NCBI RefSeq assembly: GCF_003053725.1
Contig: NZ_QAYC01000003.1
Coordinates: forward strand, 186,001 to 250,000
Reading direction: 5' to 3'
DNA: 64,000 nucleotides
Origin: Rhodovulum kholense
GTDB lineage: Bacteria > Pseudomonadota > Alphaproteobacteria > Rhodobacterales > Rhodobacteraceae
Shown here: piece by piece, positions 26,240 to 34,721 of the stretch
Layout of the letters: each line of letters opens with the position of its first letter
Position numbering within the stretch: the stretch's first letter is position 1
Translations under genes and position numbers: made by a program
The notes under the pieces: generated by a model
Database searches by the model: none
Seen by the model: the letters and a program-made list of their open reading frames with translations, nothing else
Told to the model about the DNA's origin: nothing

Positions 26240-27180
26240 GTCCTGTTTCCGTCTGTCCCAACTGCACGCCGTCCCCGGGCGTGCTGGTCTGAACCTAGTC
26301 AAGCGTGGAACGGTTAAAAAGATGGCCGTCTGTCCTTGCGGCGGGATGTCGCAAAACGGCGCCTGGCGGGGTCCGATGCCGGCCGGGCGGCGCGAGTCGC
26401 GGCGCGGCGCGGGTGTCGAGACCCCCGCTTATCGTCCGATGTATCACCGAAAGGCCTTGTTTTATTGGGTTTCCGGAAGATCTTTGGTCAGCGATTTGTT
26501 CCCCTCACACACCCGTATTTGACCAGCGAACGTCAGGGCGCGAAGAGAAAACCGCCCGAATGGGTGGCCCGGATGACCGGTCGAGCAGGAGTTTGCGGCT
26601 TGGGCCGGGGGGATCGGCCTTCCGGCAATAGAGCCGTTCCCCCCCGCGATCTGAAGCGATTGGCGCAATGCCCCGGGCATCGAGTACTGCCCTCATCGCC
26701 TTGACCGCGACGGACCGGGACGCCGCAAGGTCTGCGAGGCTGACATGATCACGCAGACACCTCTTGATGTCTGCCCCCACGATGAACCACGATGAACCTC
26801 GTCTGCGCGCCCTTGGCGTTCGTCACGGAACGTTCGGAGATACGGGTCTTGATCCTCATGGTCGCGCAACGGGTCCTCCGGACAGGCCGGGGCGTCAGCG
26901 CCCTGCAAGAGACGATGACGGTCGCGGAACTGCGCGCCGCGCTGGAGGCCGCCCGCGCGCTGGGTCTGGACGACCGGGCCGCACATGCCCCCGGCGCCAG
27001 CGCCCTGACATGGCCGAAACCCGTTTCGGTCAGGGGGGCAGGGCAGCCGATGGGCAACATCCCGATCTTCTCGACCCGCGCGAGTGACATTGGCAGGCCG
27101 CCTCGGCCATCAACTGGGGCGCACTGGCCAGAGATCCGGTCCCGTTGCGTCGTCAGGGTGTTCGAATCCGTGCCCGGTTG
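26240..27180. other. Eroded, gene-poor region
   Basis: 941 nt in which no reading frame is convincing from end to end. G+C drops around 26440-26560 (for example GGCCTTGTTTTATTGGG). At 26640-26780 on the minus strand a short stretch (SLADLAASRSVAVKAM) looks like a helix-turn-helix fragment. At 26850-27075 on the plus strand there is a frame with normal third-position G/C (TVAELRAALEAARALGLDD) but no recognisable family. The most likely reading is leftovers of transferred or decayed genes. Confidence 0.5.
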
Positions 27181-27258
27181 ATGCTATATGCCGTCACGAA
27201 CGCCGCGCCGCGCGGACTCGAAAGCCCATCCTGCCGATCAACCACCAAGGAGTTTCCC

Positions 27259-27513
27259 ATCGACGCTCATCTGCTTGCCGTCCTGATCCTGTCGCCCTTC
27301 GTGGTGGCGTTCCTCTACGCCGGCATCCACGAATACCTCCGGTTCAGATCGGAGGGCCGGGCGAGCTATGGCCTGGTCTTCGACGAAGAGACGGGAACCT
27401 CTTACGTGACCGGAATCGGCGAGGACCAGGAGGGGTTCGATCCGGAAGAGTTCAATCCCGACGCCTACAACGACCCCGACACCGCCGACGCGCCCGAGGA
27501 CAGCCGGGGCTAG
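27259..27513 (+). CDS. Small single-pass membrane protein, probable ATC start
   Basis: About 84 residues: a hydrophobic helix (LLAVLILSPFVVAFLYAG), a short basic turn, then an acidic tail rich in Asp/Glu (EDQEGFDPEEFNPDAYNDPD). AAGGAG at 27247-27252 is followed after 6 nt by ATC, where a start codon would be expected. The only other in-frame ATG (27181) has no ribosome site and would add an untypical N-terminus. Either ATC is used as a start, or an original ATG has mutated and expression is reduced. No family recognised. Confidence 0.55.
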   Translation: MDAHLLAVLILSPFVVAFLYAGIHEYLRFRSEGRASYGLVFDEETGTSYVTGIGEDQEGFDPEEFNPDAYNDPDTADAPEDSRG

Positions 27514-27803
27514 GCGTTTCGGTCTGCGCAGATTTCGGGTCGGTTTCCTGCGGCCGCCTGGCACCGCCATGGCAGGCCGTCTCGTCCTTGCCCGGCTTGG
27601 CCCCGATCTCGCCGGGTGCGCTTGCTGCCGATGTCCGGGAGCGCGCGCCTTGGCGCCGTCGCGCCTGCGGAGCGCGAACGCGGCCTCTCATGTCCTCACC
27701 ATCGCGAGAGATCGCCTGACAGGGGCCATAGGTCAGCCCCTGCCAAGGAACGGGGACGACAGGCGGACGTTGGGGAACAGAAGCGACATTGAAAGGATAC
27801 GAC
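27514..27803. other. 290-nt spacer before the aldehyde dehydrogenase gene
   Basis: No gene seen. AAAGGA at 27792-27797 is the ribosome site of the downstream dehydrogenase. A promoter for that gene should lie here, but no boxes stand out. Confidence 0.4.
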
Positions 27804-29201
27804 ATGAAGGATGGTCTCAGTCCCGACCGCGCCCTGACCACCACGAACCCGGCCACGGAGGAGGCGCTGGAAACCTATCCCCTGATGACCGACGCAGAGA
27901 TGGTGGCTGCGCTCGAAGCCTGTCATGCCGCCTTCGACCGGTGGCGGCTGGAAACGCACGCGGAGCGCGGCAAGGTTCTCAGGGCCATCGGCCGGGAGCT
28001 GCGCGAGCGCAAGGAAGACCTTGCCCTGCTGATGACGCGCGAGATGGGCAAACGGCTTCAGGACAGCCGCGACGAGGTCGATCTTTGCGCCGCGATCTGC
28101 GACTGGACCGCCGAAGCCGGTCCCGAGGTTCTGGCAGACGAAGAGCGCAGCCTGCAGGATGGGCGCAAGGGCGTCATCGCCAAATCGCCGATCGGCGTTG
28201 TCTACGGCATTCAACCGTGGAACTTTCCGGCCTATCAGGCGGTGCGCTATGCCATCGCGAACCTGATGGCGGGCAACGGCGTCCTGCTGAAGCATGCCGG
28301 CAATTGCACCGGCTCCGGCCTCCTGCTGCGCGACATCTTCGAGGATGCGGGCCTGCCGAAAGACCTCTTTACCGTCATGCTGATCGACCACGACCAGTCC
28401 GACGCGCTGATCGGGCACAAGCTGGTGCGCGGCGTCACCATGACCGGCAGCGCGGCGTCCGGCCGCAAGATCGCGGCCAAGGTCGGCGAGCACCTCAAGA
28501 AGACGGTGATGGAACTGGGCTCCAACGACGCCTATCTGGTGCTGGAAGACGCCGACATCGACCTCGCGGTCAAGACCTGCGTCGCGGGCCGGATCTACAA
28601 CAATGGCCAGACCTGCGTGAATGCCAAGCGCTTCATCGTCACTGACAAGGTCTATGACGCCTTCGTCGAGGGCTATGTGCAGGCGATGGGCGATGTGACT
28701 CTGGGCGATCCTACCGAGGAGGAGACCGACCTCGGCCCCATGGCCCGCAAGGACCTGCGGGACACCCTCCACGAGCAGGTCGAAAAGTCCGTGGCGAAGG
28801 GCGCGAAGATCGCCGTGGGCGGCGAGATGCCCGCGCGCACCGGCTATTTCTACCCGGCGACCGTCCTGACGGACGTGGCCCCCGGCCAGCCGGCCTATGA
28901 CGAGGAACTTTTCGGCCCCGTGGCTTCGGTGATCCGGGCCAGGGACGACGAGGACGCCATGCGCATTGCCAATGACAGCCGCTTCGGCCTTGGCGGCGGC
29001 ATCTTCAGCCGAGACGAGGCGCGCGCGCGGAAGCTGGCGAAAGAACATTTCGACACCGGCATGGTGTTCATCAACCACTTCAACCTCGCCACGCCGGAAA
29101 TGCCCTTCGGGGGCGTGAAGGACAGCGGCTACGGGCGCGAGCATGGCGGTTTCGGCATGACCGAGTTCATCAACGCCAAGGCGATCACCCTGCCTGGCTG
29201 A
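27804..29201 (+). CDS. Succinate-semialdehyde-dehydrogenase-like aldehyde dehydrogenase
   Basis: A 465-residue aldehyde dehydrogenase of the GabD/Sad type. PWN (138-140), Glu237 (MELGSNDAYLV) and catalytic Cys271 (NNGQTCVNAKRF) are present, and the C-terminal motif PFGGVKDSGYGREHG is typical. The start at 27804 is placed by AAAGGA. It is an intact, single gene standing between two eroded stretches, and no 4-aminobutyrate genes are adjacent, so the in vivo substrate is open. Confidence 0.9.
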   Translation: MKDGLSPDRALTTTNPATEEALETYPLMTDAEMVAALEACHAAFDRWRLETHAERGKVLRAIGRELRERKEDLALLMTREMGKRLQDSRDEVDLCAAICDWTAEAGPEVLADEERSLQDGRKGVIAKSPIGVVYGIQPWNFPAYQAVRYAIANLMAGNGVLLKHAGNCTGSGLLLRDIFEDAGLPKDLFTVMLIDHDQSDALIGHKLVRGVTMTGSAASGRKIAAKVGEHLKKTVMELGSNDAYLVLEDADIDLAVKTCVAGRIYNNGQTCVNAKRFIVTDKVYDAFVEGYVQAMGDVTLGDPTEEETDLGPMARKDLRDTLHEQVEKSVAKGAKIAVGGEMPARTGYFYPATVLTDVAPGQPAYDEELFGPVASVIRARDDEDAMRIANDSRFGLGGGIFSRDEARARKLAKEHFDTGMVFINHFNLATPEMPFGGVKDSGYGREHGGFGMTEFINAKAITLPG

Positions 29202-29360
29202 TCGAGACGACGGGGGCCTCCGTCCCTCCGTGGCGGGGGCAGCCCGCGCCCGACGTCGGTCAGGCCGCGCCGATACTGTCCTGTGCGATATCCGGAAGGC
29301 CCGGTATCGCCACCATGCAGACCTGATGGATGTCTCCGAGGCTGATGGACGGACCGTGGT

Positions 29361-29699
29361 CCGGGCGCGGGCTTGGTGATCCATGTCTTCTCGATCCAGC
29401 GCCTGCTGCCGCTGCCAAGGCCGCGCTGCGGGTCTGCAGCAAGAGCCTCTGGAGGGAGGTCCCGCCCAAGGGCGTCCGGGTGCTGCGCATGGCCGCCCCC
29501 GGCCGGATCGAGACCAGGGCCGCGATCCGGCTGGCCGGGCGCCTGGCCGCCGAGACCGGCACAGACCCTGAGGGCGGCCCACGAAGCGCCGGGAGATCGC
29601 CAGCCTCATCGCCGTCCTCGCCTCCGACCGCGCGACGGCCTTTATCGGCACCGAATATCTGATCGATGGCGGCACGGTGCCGACCGCACGACCCGTCGC
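29361..29699 (+). pseudogene. Broken short-chain dehydrogenase remnant
   Basis: Three pieces of an SDR in different frames. Frame 3 from 29364 gives GAGLVIHVFSIQRLLPLP. Frame 2 from about 29415 gives AKAALRVCSKSLWREVPPKG through RIETRAAIRLAGRLAAETG. Frame 1 from 29581 gives [20 protein letters not shown] then [16 protein letters not shown]. The joints lack the expected catalytic Tyr segment and about 20 residues before the C-terminal block, so the gene carries two deletions or frameshifts and cannot make an active enzyme. Confidence 0.75.
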
Positions 29700-30157
29700 C
29701 GACACCGACAAGGGATGCGGACCATGTGCCCACGGGATCTCTTTTCCCGGAGGCGCATGGAAAGAAGGTCAAGCGGGCATCTTGTGCCGTTCAGTTGTCC
29801 GCGGGCTCTTCCGGACGTGCTCGCCGCTCCGGACGGAACGCTGGATCGGGACGACCTGCCACCTGGGAGCCTGCGGGGGCAGGGACGGCGTGCGGCGCCG
29901 TCCGCGACGAGACGGCGATCAGACGGCGCATCCGGGAGACGAGGGCTGCCGTCCCTCAGGGGATCGGTCCTCGTATTGATATATTTCAACCGGTTAGTCA
30001 GGGGGGGACAGGAATGGCCCGGCAACTGGACAACACCTCTCCCCGTTTGGACAATAATTGCCTGTCGGGGCAGACGGAAACCGGCGCGCGCTCCGTAAGA
30101 GATGAGGAAGGCGGGCGGCACGGGGTCGTCCGGAAGCAACGACCGAAGGAGACCGAG
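29700..30157. other. 458-nt spacer upstream of the EF-hand gene
   Basis: No gene recognised. An A/T-rich spike at 29980-30000 (TATTGATATATTTCAACC) stands out against the high-G+C background and is a plausible promoter zone for the EF-hand gene. GAAGGAG at 30145-30151 is that gene's ribosome site. Confidence 0.4.
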
Positions 30158-31057
30158 ATGGCATGGACTGTGACGAAGATGTCGACCGCGGCGCTGGCGA
30201 TCGGGGCGGCGGCGATTCTGGGCCTGGCCGAGCCGGTGATGGCGCAACAGGGGCCCGGGGCCGGAGCGGGCGCCGGTATGGGCGCCGGAGCAGGAGTTGG
30301 TGCCGGAGCCGGAGCCGGAGCAGGTGCGGGCCGTCAGGGCAGGATGTTCGACCGCATGGATGCGGACGGCGACGGCGCGATCACGCTTGAGGAATTCACC
30401 GCCCGCGCACGGGCCCGCTTTGCCGATCTGGATACCGATGGCGACGGCAAGATCTCGGCCGAGGAGGCGCAGAAGCTCGGCCCGGCCGGACGCCAGGCGC
30501 GGGCAGCCGGTCAGGGTGGCGGTCAGGGCGGCAAGGGCGGTCCGGGCTGCGGCGGTCCGGGCATGCACGGCATGCAGGGCGGTCATCACGGCATGCATCG
30601 CGGCGCCGGGATGCAGGGCGGCTGCGGCATGGGTCAAGGCATGGGCATGGGGCACGGAATGGGGCCGGGCATGGGCATGGGCGGCCAGGGCATGGGCATG
30701 CCCGGGGCCTGTGGCGGGCGCGGTGCCGGGATGCAGGGGCCGGGGCCGATGGGCGGCGGCTACGGCATGTTCGGCGGGCTCGAGGGCACCGGGCCGATGG
30801 GCTATGGCGGCTTCGGCGATCCGACGCTCAGCCCCGAGGACCGCGCCGAGCGCGCCCAGCGGCTGGTCGACATGATGGATGCCGATGGCGATGGCCTGCT
30901 CAGCCCCGAGGAACTGGCCCAGCGGCCGGGTCCGGCGATGATGTTCAACCGGATCGACGCCGATGGCGACGGCGTGCTGACGCAGGAGGAATTCGAGACC
31001 GCTCTCGAGAAGTTCCGCAGCTTCATGCGCGACCAGCGTCAGGTCCCCGCGCAGTAA
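30158..31057 (+). CDS. Exported EF-hand protein with Met/His/Gly-rich centre
   Basis: A 299-residue protein with an N-terminal signal peptide (cleavage near residue 29, EPVMA-QQ), then a Gly/Ala linker. Two EF-hand loops follow at 68-79 and 92-103, a Gly-rich centre (about 112-218), and two more EF-hands at 241-252 and 268-279, all with intact DxDGDGxxxxEE ligands. Residues 131-215 hold 16 Met, 5 His and 3 Cys, a pattern seen in copper/silver-binding proteins. It probably binds Ca2+ and a soft metal in the periplasm. The sigma-factor operon follows after 75 nt with a strong hairpin. Confidence 0.8.
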   Translation: MAWTVTKMSTAALAIGAAAILGLAEPVMAQQGPGAGAGAGMGAGAGVGAGAGAGAGAGRQGRMFDRMDADGDGAITLEEFTARARARFADLDTDGDGKISAEEAQKLGPAGRQARAAGQGGGQGGKGGPGCGGPGMHGMQGGHHGMHRGAGMQGGCGMGQGMGMGHGMGPGMGMGGQGMGMPGACGGRGAGMQGPGPMGGGYGMFGGLEGTGPMGYGGFGDPTLSPEDRAERAQRLVDMMDADGDGLLSPEELAQRPGPAMMFNRIDADGDGVLTQEEFETALEKFRSFMRDQRQVPAQ

Positions 31058-31071
31058 GGCGCTGACGCGGT

Positions 31072-31094
31072 GCGGGCGGGGAGAACCCGCCCGC
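31072..31094 (+). terminator. Strong hairpin between EF-hand and sigma genes
   Basis: GCGGGCGGG, loop GAGAA, CCCGCCCGC form a perfect 9-bp stem 15 nt after the EF-hand stop. It is followed by TTGCCG only, so it is more likely an attenuator or mRNA 3'-end stabiliser than a full terminator, which would give more EF-hand than sigma mRNA. Confidence 0.55.
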
Positions 31095-31102
31095 TTGCCG
31101 CG

Positions 31103-31117
31103 CTCCGTGCCACGGAG
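31103..31117. promoter_or_regulatory. 15-bp palindrome before the sigma gene
   Basis: CTCCGTG-C-CACGGAG, perfect 7-bp arms, 16 nt upstream of the sigma-factor start. It could be an operator, or a small hairpin just ahead of the ribosome site. No known consensus matched. Confidence 0.4.
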
Positions 31118-31132
31118 TAGGCCAGAGGCAGG

Positions 31133-31717
31133 ATGCACATGCCCTTCGACGCCGCAGATCAGGACACGGACGAGGCGCTGCTTCTGGCCTATGGCCGGGG
31201 CGACGCCCGGGCCGCGCGCGTGCTGACGTTGCGGTTGACGCCCTGGGTTCTGGCCTATGCGCGCAGGCTTCTGCGCGACGCCGCCGAGGCCGAGGACGTG
31301 GCGCAGGAGGCGATGCTGCGGCTCTGGCGGATCGCGCCCGACTGGCGGAGTGGCGAGGCCAAGGTGACGACCTGGCTTTATCGCGTCGTCACCAACCTGT
31401 GCACGGACCGGCTGCGGCGGCGGCGGGGGGCGGCGCTCGACGCGGTGCCCGAGCCGGTCGATGACAGCCCGGGGGCCGAGACCCGGCTGCAGCAGGCGGC
31501 GCGGGTGGCGGCGCTGGACGCAGCACTGGCAGGGCTGCCGGACCGGCAGCGGCAGGCGGTGATCCTGAGGCATATCGAGGGGCTTTCGAATCCCGAGATC
31601 GCCGCCATTCTCGAGATCGGCACCGAGGCGGTCGAAAGCCTGACCGCGCGGGGCAAGCGGGCGCTGGCCCAGGCTCTGGCCGGGCGGCGCGAGGAATTGG
31701 GGTTCGACGATGACTGA
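31133..31717 (+). CDS. ECF-type RNA polymerase sigma factor
   Basis: A 194-residue group IV sigma factor. Region 2 (AYARRLLRDAAEAEDVAQEAMLRLW) and region 4 (ALAGLPDRQRQAVILRHIEGLSNPEIAAIL) are intact. The next gene, for a small membrane protein, overlaps its 3' end, and a CpxP-like periplasmic protein follows; this is the order of sigma, anti-sigma and sensor in envelope-signalling modules such as CnrH-CnrY-CnrX. Start at ATG 31133; ATG 31139 is possible. Target promoters are unknown. Confidence 0.92.
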   Translation: MHMPFDAADQDTDEALLLAYGRGDARAARVLTLRLTPWVLAYARRLLRDAAEAEDVAQEAMLRLWRIAPDWRSGEAKVTTWLYRVVTNLCTDRLRRRRGAALDAVPEPVDDSPGAETRLQQAARVAALDAALAGLPDRQRQAVILRHIEGLSNPEIAAILEIGTEAVESLTARGKRALAQALAGRREELGFDDD

Positions 31718-32093
31718 CCCGAGGATGAACGACCACGAGATCGAGGCGCTGTTCGCGGCCGCCCGCGCCGAGCGGGCCGAGCCCTCGGCGGCGCTGATGG
31801 CGCGGATCATGGACGACGCGATGATCGCGGCGGCGGAGGCTGCCGCGCCGCGTCCGGTCGCGCCACGTCCGGTTGCGGCGCAGACGGGGCGGCGCGGGCT
31901 GCTGGCGGTTCTGGTCGCCGCGATCGGCGGCTGGCCGGCGCTGGCCGGGGTCGCGACCGCAGGGGTCTTCGGGCTCTGGATCGGCTATGCCGGGCCGGGC
32001 GATGTCGGCACGCTGACCGCCACGATCCTCGGCTCGGCCTATGGGCCGAACGACCTGGTCCCAAGCCTCGACACCTATCTGACGGAGGGATGA
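31710..32093 (+). CDS. Small membrane protein, probable anti-sigma factor
   Basis: 127 residues: a charged N-terminal cytoplasmic part (NDHEIEALFAAARAERAEPSAALMARIMDDAM), a Pro/Ala linker, one hydrophobic segment (LLAVLVAAIGGWPALAGVATAGVFGLWIGYAG) and a short tail. No zinc-binding HxxxCxxC motif of the ZAS class. It overlaps the sigma gene by 8 nt and the sensor gene by 4 nt. The anti-sigma role is inferred from position, size and topology only. Confidence 0.65.
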   Translation: MTDPRMNDHEIEALFAAARAERAEPSAALMARIMDDAMIAAAEAAAPRPVAPRPVAAQTGRRGLLAVLVAAIGGWPALAGVATAGVFGLWIGYAGPGDVGTLTATILGSAYGPNDLVPSLDTYLTEG

Positions 32094-32620
32094 GCATGTC
32101 CGATCCTGCCGCATCCGCAGCGCCGCGGCGCCGGAGCTGGTTGCGTCCGGCGCTGGGCCTGAGCCTGGCGCTGAACGTGCTGCTTCTGGGGCTGATCTGC
32201 GGCGCCCTGCTGGGGCACCGGCCGGGCGGCGGTCCCGACGATCCCGGGGCGATGATGGCGCTTGGTCCCTACGGGCGGGCTCTGGACGAGGCCGACCGTG
32301 CGGCGATCCGCGAGGCGCTGCGCACCGAGGCGCCGCGCTTCCGGCAGGAACGGCGCGAGGTCCGGCAAAGCTTCCGCGACCTGCTGGCGGCGCTGCGGGC
32401 CGAGCCGTTCGATGCGGCGCAGGTGTCGAGCCTGCTCGACCGGCAGGAGCGGGGGGTGCAGTCCCATGTCGATCTGGTGCGGCAACTGATGATCGACCGG
32501 CTTGCCACGATGAGCCAGGCCGAGCGCGCGGCCTTCGCCGACCGGCTGGAAGCCGTGCTGCGGCGCGGCCCCCCGCGCCATGATCACAGGGACCGGGGCG
32601 GTCCGCCCTCCGATCCGTGA
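32090..32620 (+). CDS. Periplasmic metal-sensor-like protein (CnrX/CpxP type)
   Basis: A 176-residue protein with one N-terminal membrane anchor (ALGLSLALNVLLLGLICGALLG) and a helical periplasmic domain rich in Arg, Glu and Gln (for example EAPRFRQERREVRQSFRDLLAAL). This is the heavy-metal-resistance/Spy/CpxP-like fold (PF13801). It would hold the anti-sigma partner until a signal arrives. The HxxxH pair of CnrX is not seen; a single HVDLVRQLM stands in the equivalent helix. The C-terminus is Arg/His/Asp-rich (RHDHRDRGG). Confidence 0.75.
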   Translation: MSMSDPAASAAPRRRSWLRPALGLSLALNVLLLGLICGALLGHRPGGGPDDPGAMMALGPYGRALDEADRAAIREALRTEAPRFRQERREVRQSFRDLLAALRAEPFDAAQVSSLLDRQERGVQSHVDLVRQLMIDRLATMSQAERAAFADRLEAVLRRGPPRHDHRDRGGPPSDP

Positions 32621-32826
32621 ACCCCGAGCCCTGAAACCCGAGCCCTGAAGCCCGAGCCAGCCTGGGCGTTTCGGCATCTTCCGGCAGCAAGCGTGATCGC
32701 GCAGTCCCGGGGCCGGGCATTGGCCGGGCCCGCCCTGTCGGCATGCGTCCAGGGGCCGGCTGCGCGCGCAGCCGACCCCGATCGCCTTGTCCCGGATGCA
32801 CTCGAGGGGGGGCTGCGCGGACTTTC
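32621..32826. other. 206-nt convergent spacer with a short tandem repeat
   Basis: Starts with about three 14-nt units (CCGAGCCCTGAAAC and variants, 32625-32659), then featureless DNA up to the end of the PleD-like gene. No clear terminator hairpin. Confidence 0.4.
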
Positions 32827-34230
32827 TCAGGCGGCGCTTCGCGACATCTCGACCGTGTTGCGCCCGGCGGCCTTGGCGCCGTAAAGCGCCCGGTCGGCCT
32901 GATCCATCAGCCCGCGCACCTGCGCGTCGATATCGGGCGCGCCGGACATCAGCCTGCGGCCATCGCCCAGCGCGACGCCCACGCTGATCGTCACCCGGAT
33001 CTCGCCCGCCCCGCCCGGCAGCGCCACGGGACGGCACTCGATCGCCTGGCGCAGCCGCTCGGCGGCGGTGCAGGCGCGGTCGGTGTCGGTCTCGGGCAGG
33101 GCCACCAGGAATTCCTCGCCGCCGATCCGGGCCACCAGATCGACCGCGCGCAGGTTCTCTTTCAGCCGCCGCGCCACCTCGACCAGCACCGCGTCGCCCG
33201 AGCCGTGGCCATAGCGGTCGTTGACCAGCTTGAAGCGGTCGATGTCGAGGATCATCAGCGCAAAGCTGCGCCCGGTCTCGGCCGCGCGTTCGGCGATCCG
33301 CGCCAGATGGGGCAGCGCGTAGCGGCGGTTGAAAAGCCCGGTCAGCGGGTCGGTCACGGCCAGCCGGAGGCCATCTTCGAGCGTCGCCCGCAGCCGGTCC
33401 GACTGGGTCTTGCGACGGATCTGCATCTTGATCCGAAGCGCCAGTTCCTGCGCGTCCATCGGGTCGGCGATCAGGTCGTTGGCGCCCAGATCGAGCGCCA
33501 TCGCCGCGGTTTCGCGCGCCGATTCCGGCACCACGATCAGGATCGCGGCATCGCGCGATCCGGGATGGGCGCGCAATTCGCTGACCAGCCGCAGCCCGGC
33601 GCCCTCGGGCGACAGATCGGCATCGACGACGTAGACATCGGGTCTGGGCGCCCCGGGCACCGGGTTCAGCGCCTCGGCCCGGCTGAGCACCGTCAGGCTG
33701 TCCGAGATCTGCGGCACCAGCGCCGCGCGCCAGGCCCGCGCCCGGCGCGGGTCGCTGGCGATCAGCGCGACCAGCCCGGGCGGGATGAAGCCGGGCGCGG
33801 CCTCGCCGAAGCCCAGAACCTGATCGGTCCCGTTCCGGAGCGCCAGTTCCTCGGCGGTCTCCCGGGCCCGCAGCAGGCTGCGCACCCGGGCCAGCAGGAT
33901 CATCTCGTCCAGCGGTTTCGACAGGAACTCGTCGGCCCCGGCCTCCAGCGCGCGCATCTTGGTTTCGGGCGCCCGGCCCGCGGTCACCACGATCAGCGGG
34001 ATCGAGGCGGTCTCCCGGCCGGATTTCAGCATCCGGCAGAGATCGGTTCCGTCGATGTCGGGCAGCCCCATGTCCAGAAGGATCAGGTCCGGACGTTCGG
34101 CGCGCGCCACCTCGAGGGCCGTCCGGCCGTCGCTGGCCTGAAGGACCTGGTAATGAGCGTTGCGAAGACGAACCTTCATCACGATCCGGTTGGTCGCAAC
34201 GTCATCCACGATCAGTATTCGGCGAGACAT
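32827..34230 (-). CDS. PleD-like response regulator, diguanylate cyclase
   Basis: 467 residues: receiver domain 1 (1-120; D53 acceptor in LILLDMGLPD, T83, K105), a divergent receiver 2 (about 150-270) and a GGDEF domain. The active loop is GGEEF (370-374) and the inhibitory site RAVD (361-364) is kept, so it should make c-di-GMP under phosphorylation and product control. This is the PleD layout. Its kinase is not nearby. It is divergent from the DUF3572 gene, which shares the 124-nt spacer. Confidence 0.93.
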   Translation of the reverse strand: MSRRILIVDDVATNRIVMKVRLRNAHYQVLQASDGRTALEVARAERPDLILLDMGLPDIDGTDLCRMLKSGRETASIPLIVVTAGRAPETKMRALEAGADEFLSKPLDEMILLARVRSLLRARETAEELALRNGTDQVLGFGEAAPGFIPPGLVALIASDPRRARAWRAALVPQISDSLTVLSRAEALNPVPGAPRPDVYVVDADLSPEGAGLRLVSELRAHPGSRDAAILIVVPESARETAAMALDLGANDLIADPMDAQELALRIKMQIRRKTQSDRLRATLEDGLRLAVTDPLTGLFNRRYALPHLARIAERAAETGRSFALMILDIDRFKLVNDRYGHGSGDAVLVEVARRLKENLRAVDLVARIGGEEFLVALPETDTDRACTAAERLRQAIECRPVALPGGAGEIRVTISVGVALGDGRRLMSGAPDIDAQVRGLMDQADRALYGAKAAGRNTVEMSRSAA

Positions 34231-34354
34231 TGGCTCTCCACAGCAAAGGCTCTCCGCAGGACTCGCGTTTGGGAACCATTTACTCTGTTTTCGGGGTTCA
34301 TCTTTGAGACGTATTCGTTAACAAACCCTTTAACCTTCTGCAGAGTGTGATCCC
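34231..34354. promoter_or_regulatory. Divergent promoter region, PleD-like / DUF3572
   Basis: 124 bp, noticeably A/T-richer than its surroundings (GTATTCGTTAACAAACCC), between two outward-facing starts. It must hold both promoters; I could not choose definite -35/-10 pairs. Confidence 0.4.
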
Positions 34355-34630
34355 ATGCAAGATTTTGCCGAGACTGTGGCGCTTGAGGCGCTGGCCTGGC
34401 TGGTCGGCGACGACGATCTGCTGCCGGTTTTCCTTGGGGCAACCGGAGCCAGCGCGGAGGATCTGCGCAGCCGGGCGTCGGAAACCGACTTTCTGGCGTC
34501 GGTTCTGGACTTTATCTTGCTGGACGATGGCTGGGTGATGCGATTCTGCGAGTCGGCCGGCCTGCCGGGCGAGGCGGTGCTGAGGGCGCGCGCCGGGCTC
34601 CCGGGCGGGGCCGATCCGCACTGGACCTGA
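34355..34630 (+). CDS. DUF3572 family protein
   Basis: A 91-residue acidic protein (MQDFAETVALEALAWLVGDDDL, LLDDGWVMRFCESAGL) of the DUF3572 family, small soluble proteins of unknown function. In related genomes it is often found beside a pleD-like gene, as here. No signal peptide or membrane segment. Confidence 0.8.
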   Translation: MQDFAETVALEALAWLVGDDDLLPVFLGATGASAEDLRSRASETDFLASVLDFILLDDGWVMRFCESAGLPGEAVLRARAGLPGGADPHWT

Positions 34631-34721
34631 CGGCAAGGTTTTTTCATTGCTTTTGCGTCCGGAAATGCTTGCGGCCGGGCTTTTGGGCCCGCAGAACGGG
34701 CCGGGGCAGACAGGAACCGGC

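Noticed and set aside
27160-27168. GTTCGAATC, resembling a tRNA T-loop
   Set aside because: The flanking bases do not form a 5-bp T-stem and no acceptor or anticodon arm can be built around it.
29207-29224. Hairpin just after the semialdehyde dehydrogenase as a terminator
   Set aside because: Stem is only about five pairs and there is no T-run.
32625-32659. 14-nt repeats after the sensor gene as a regulatory array
   Set aside because: Only about two and a half imperfect units in a convergent spacer; probably slippage.
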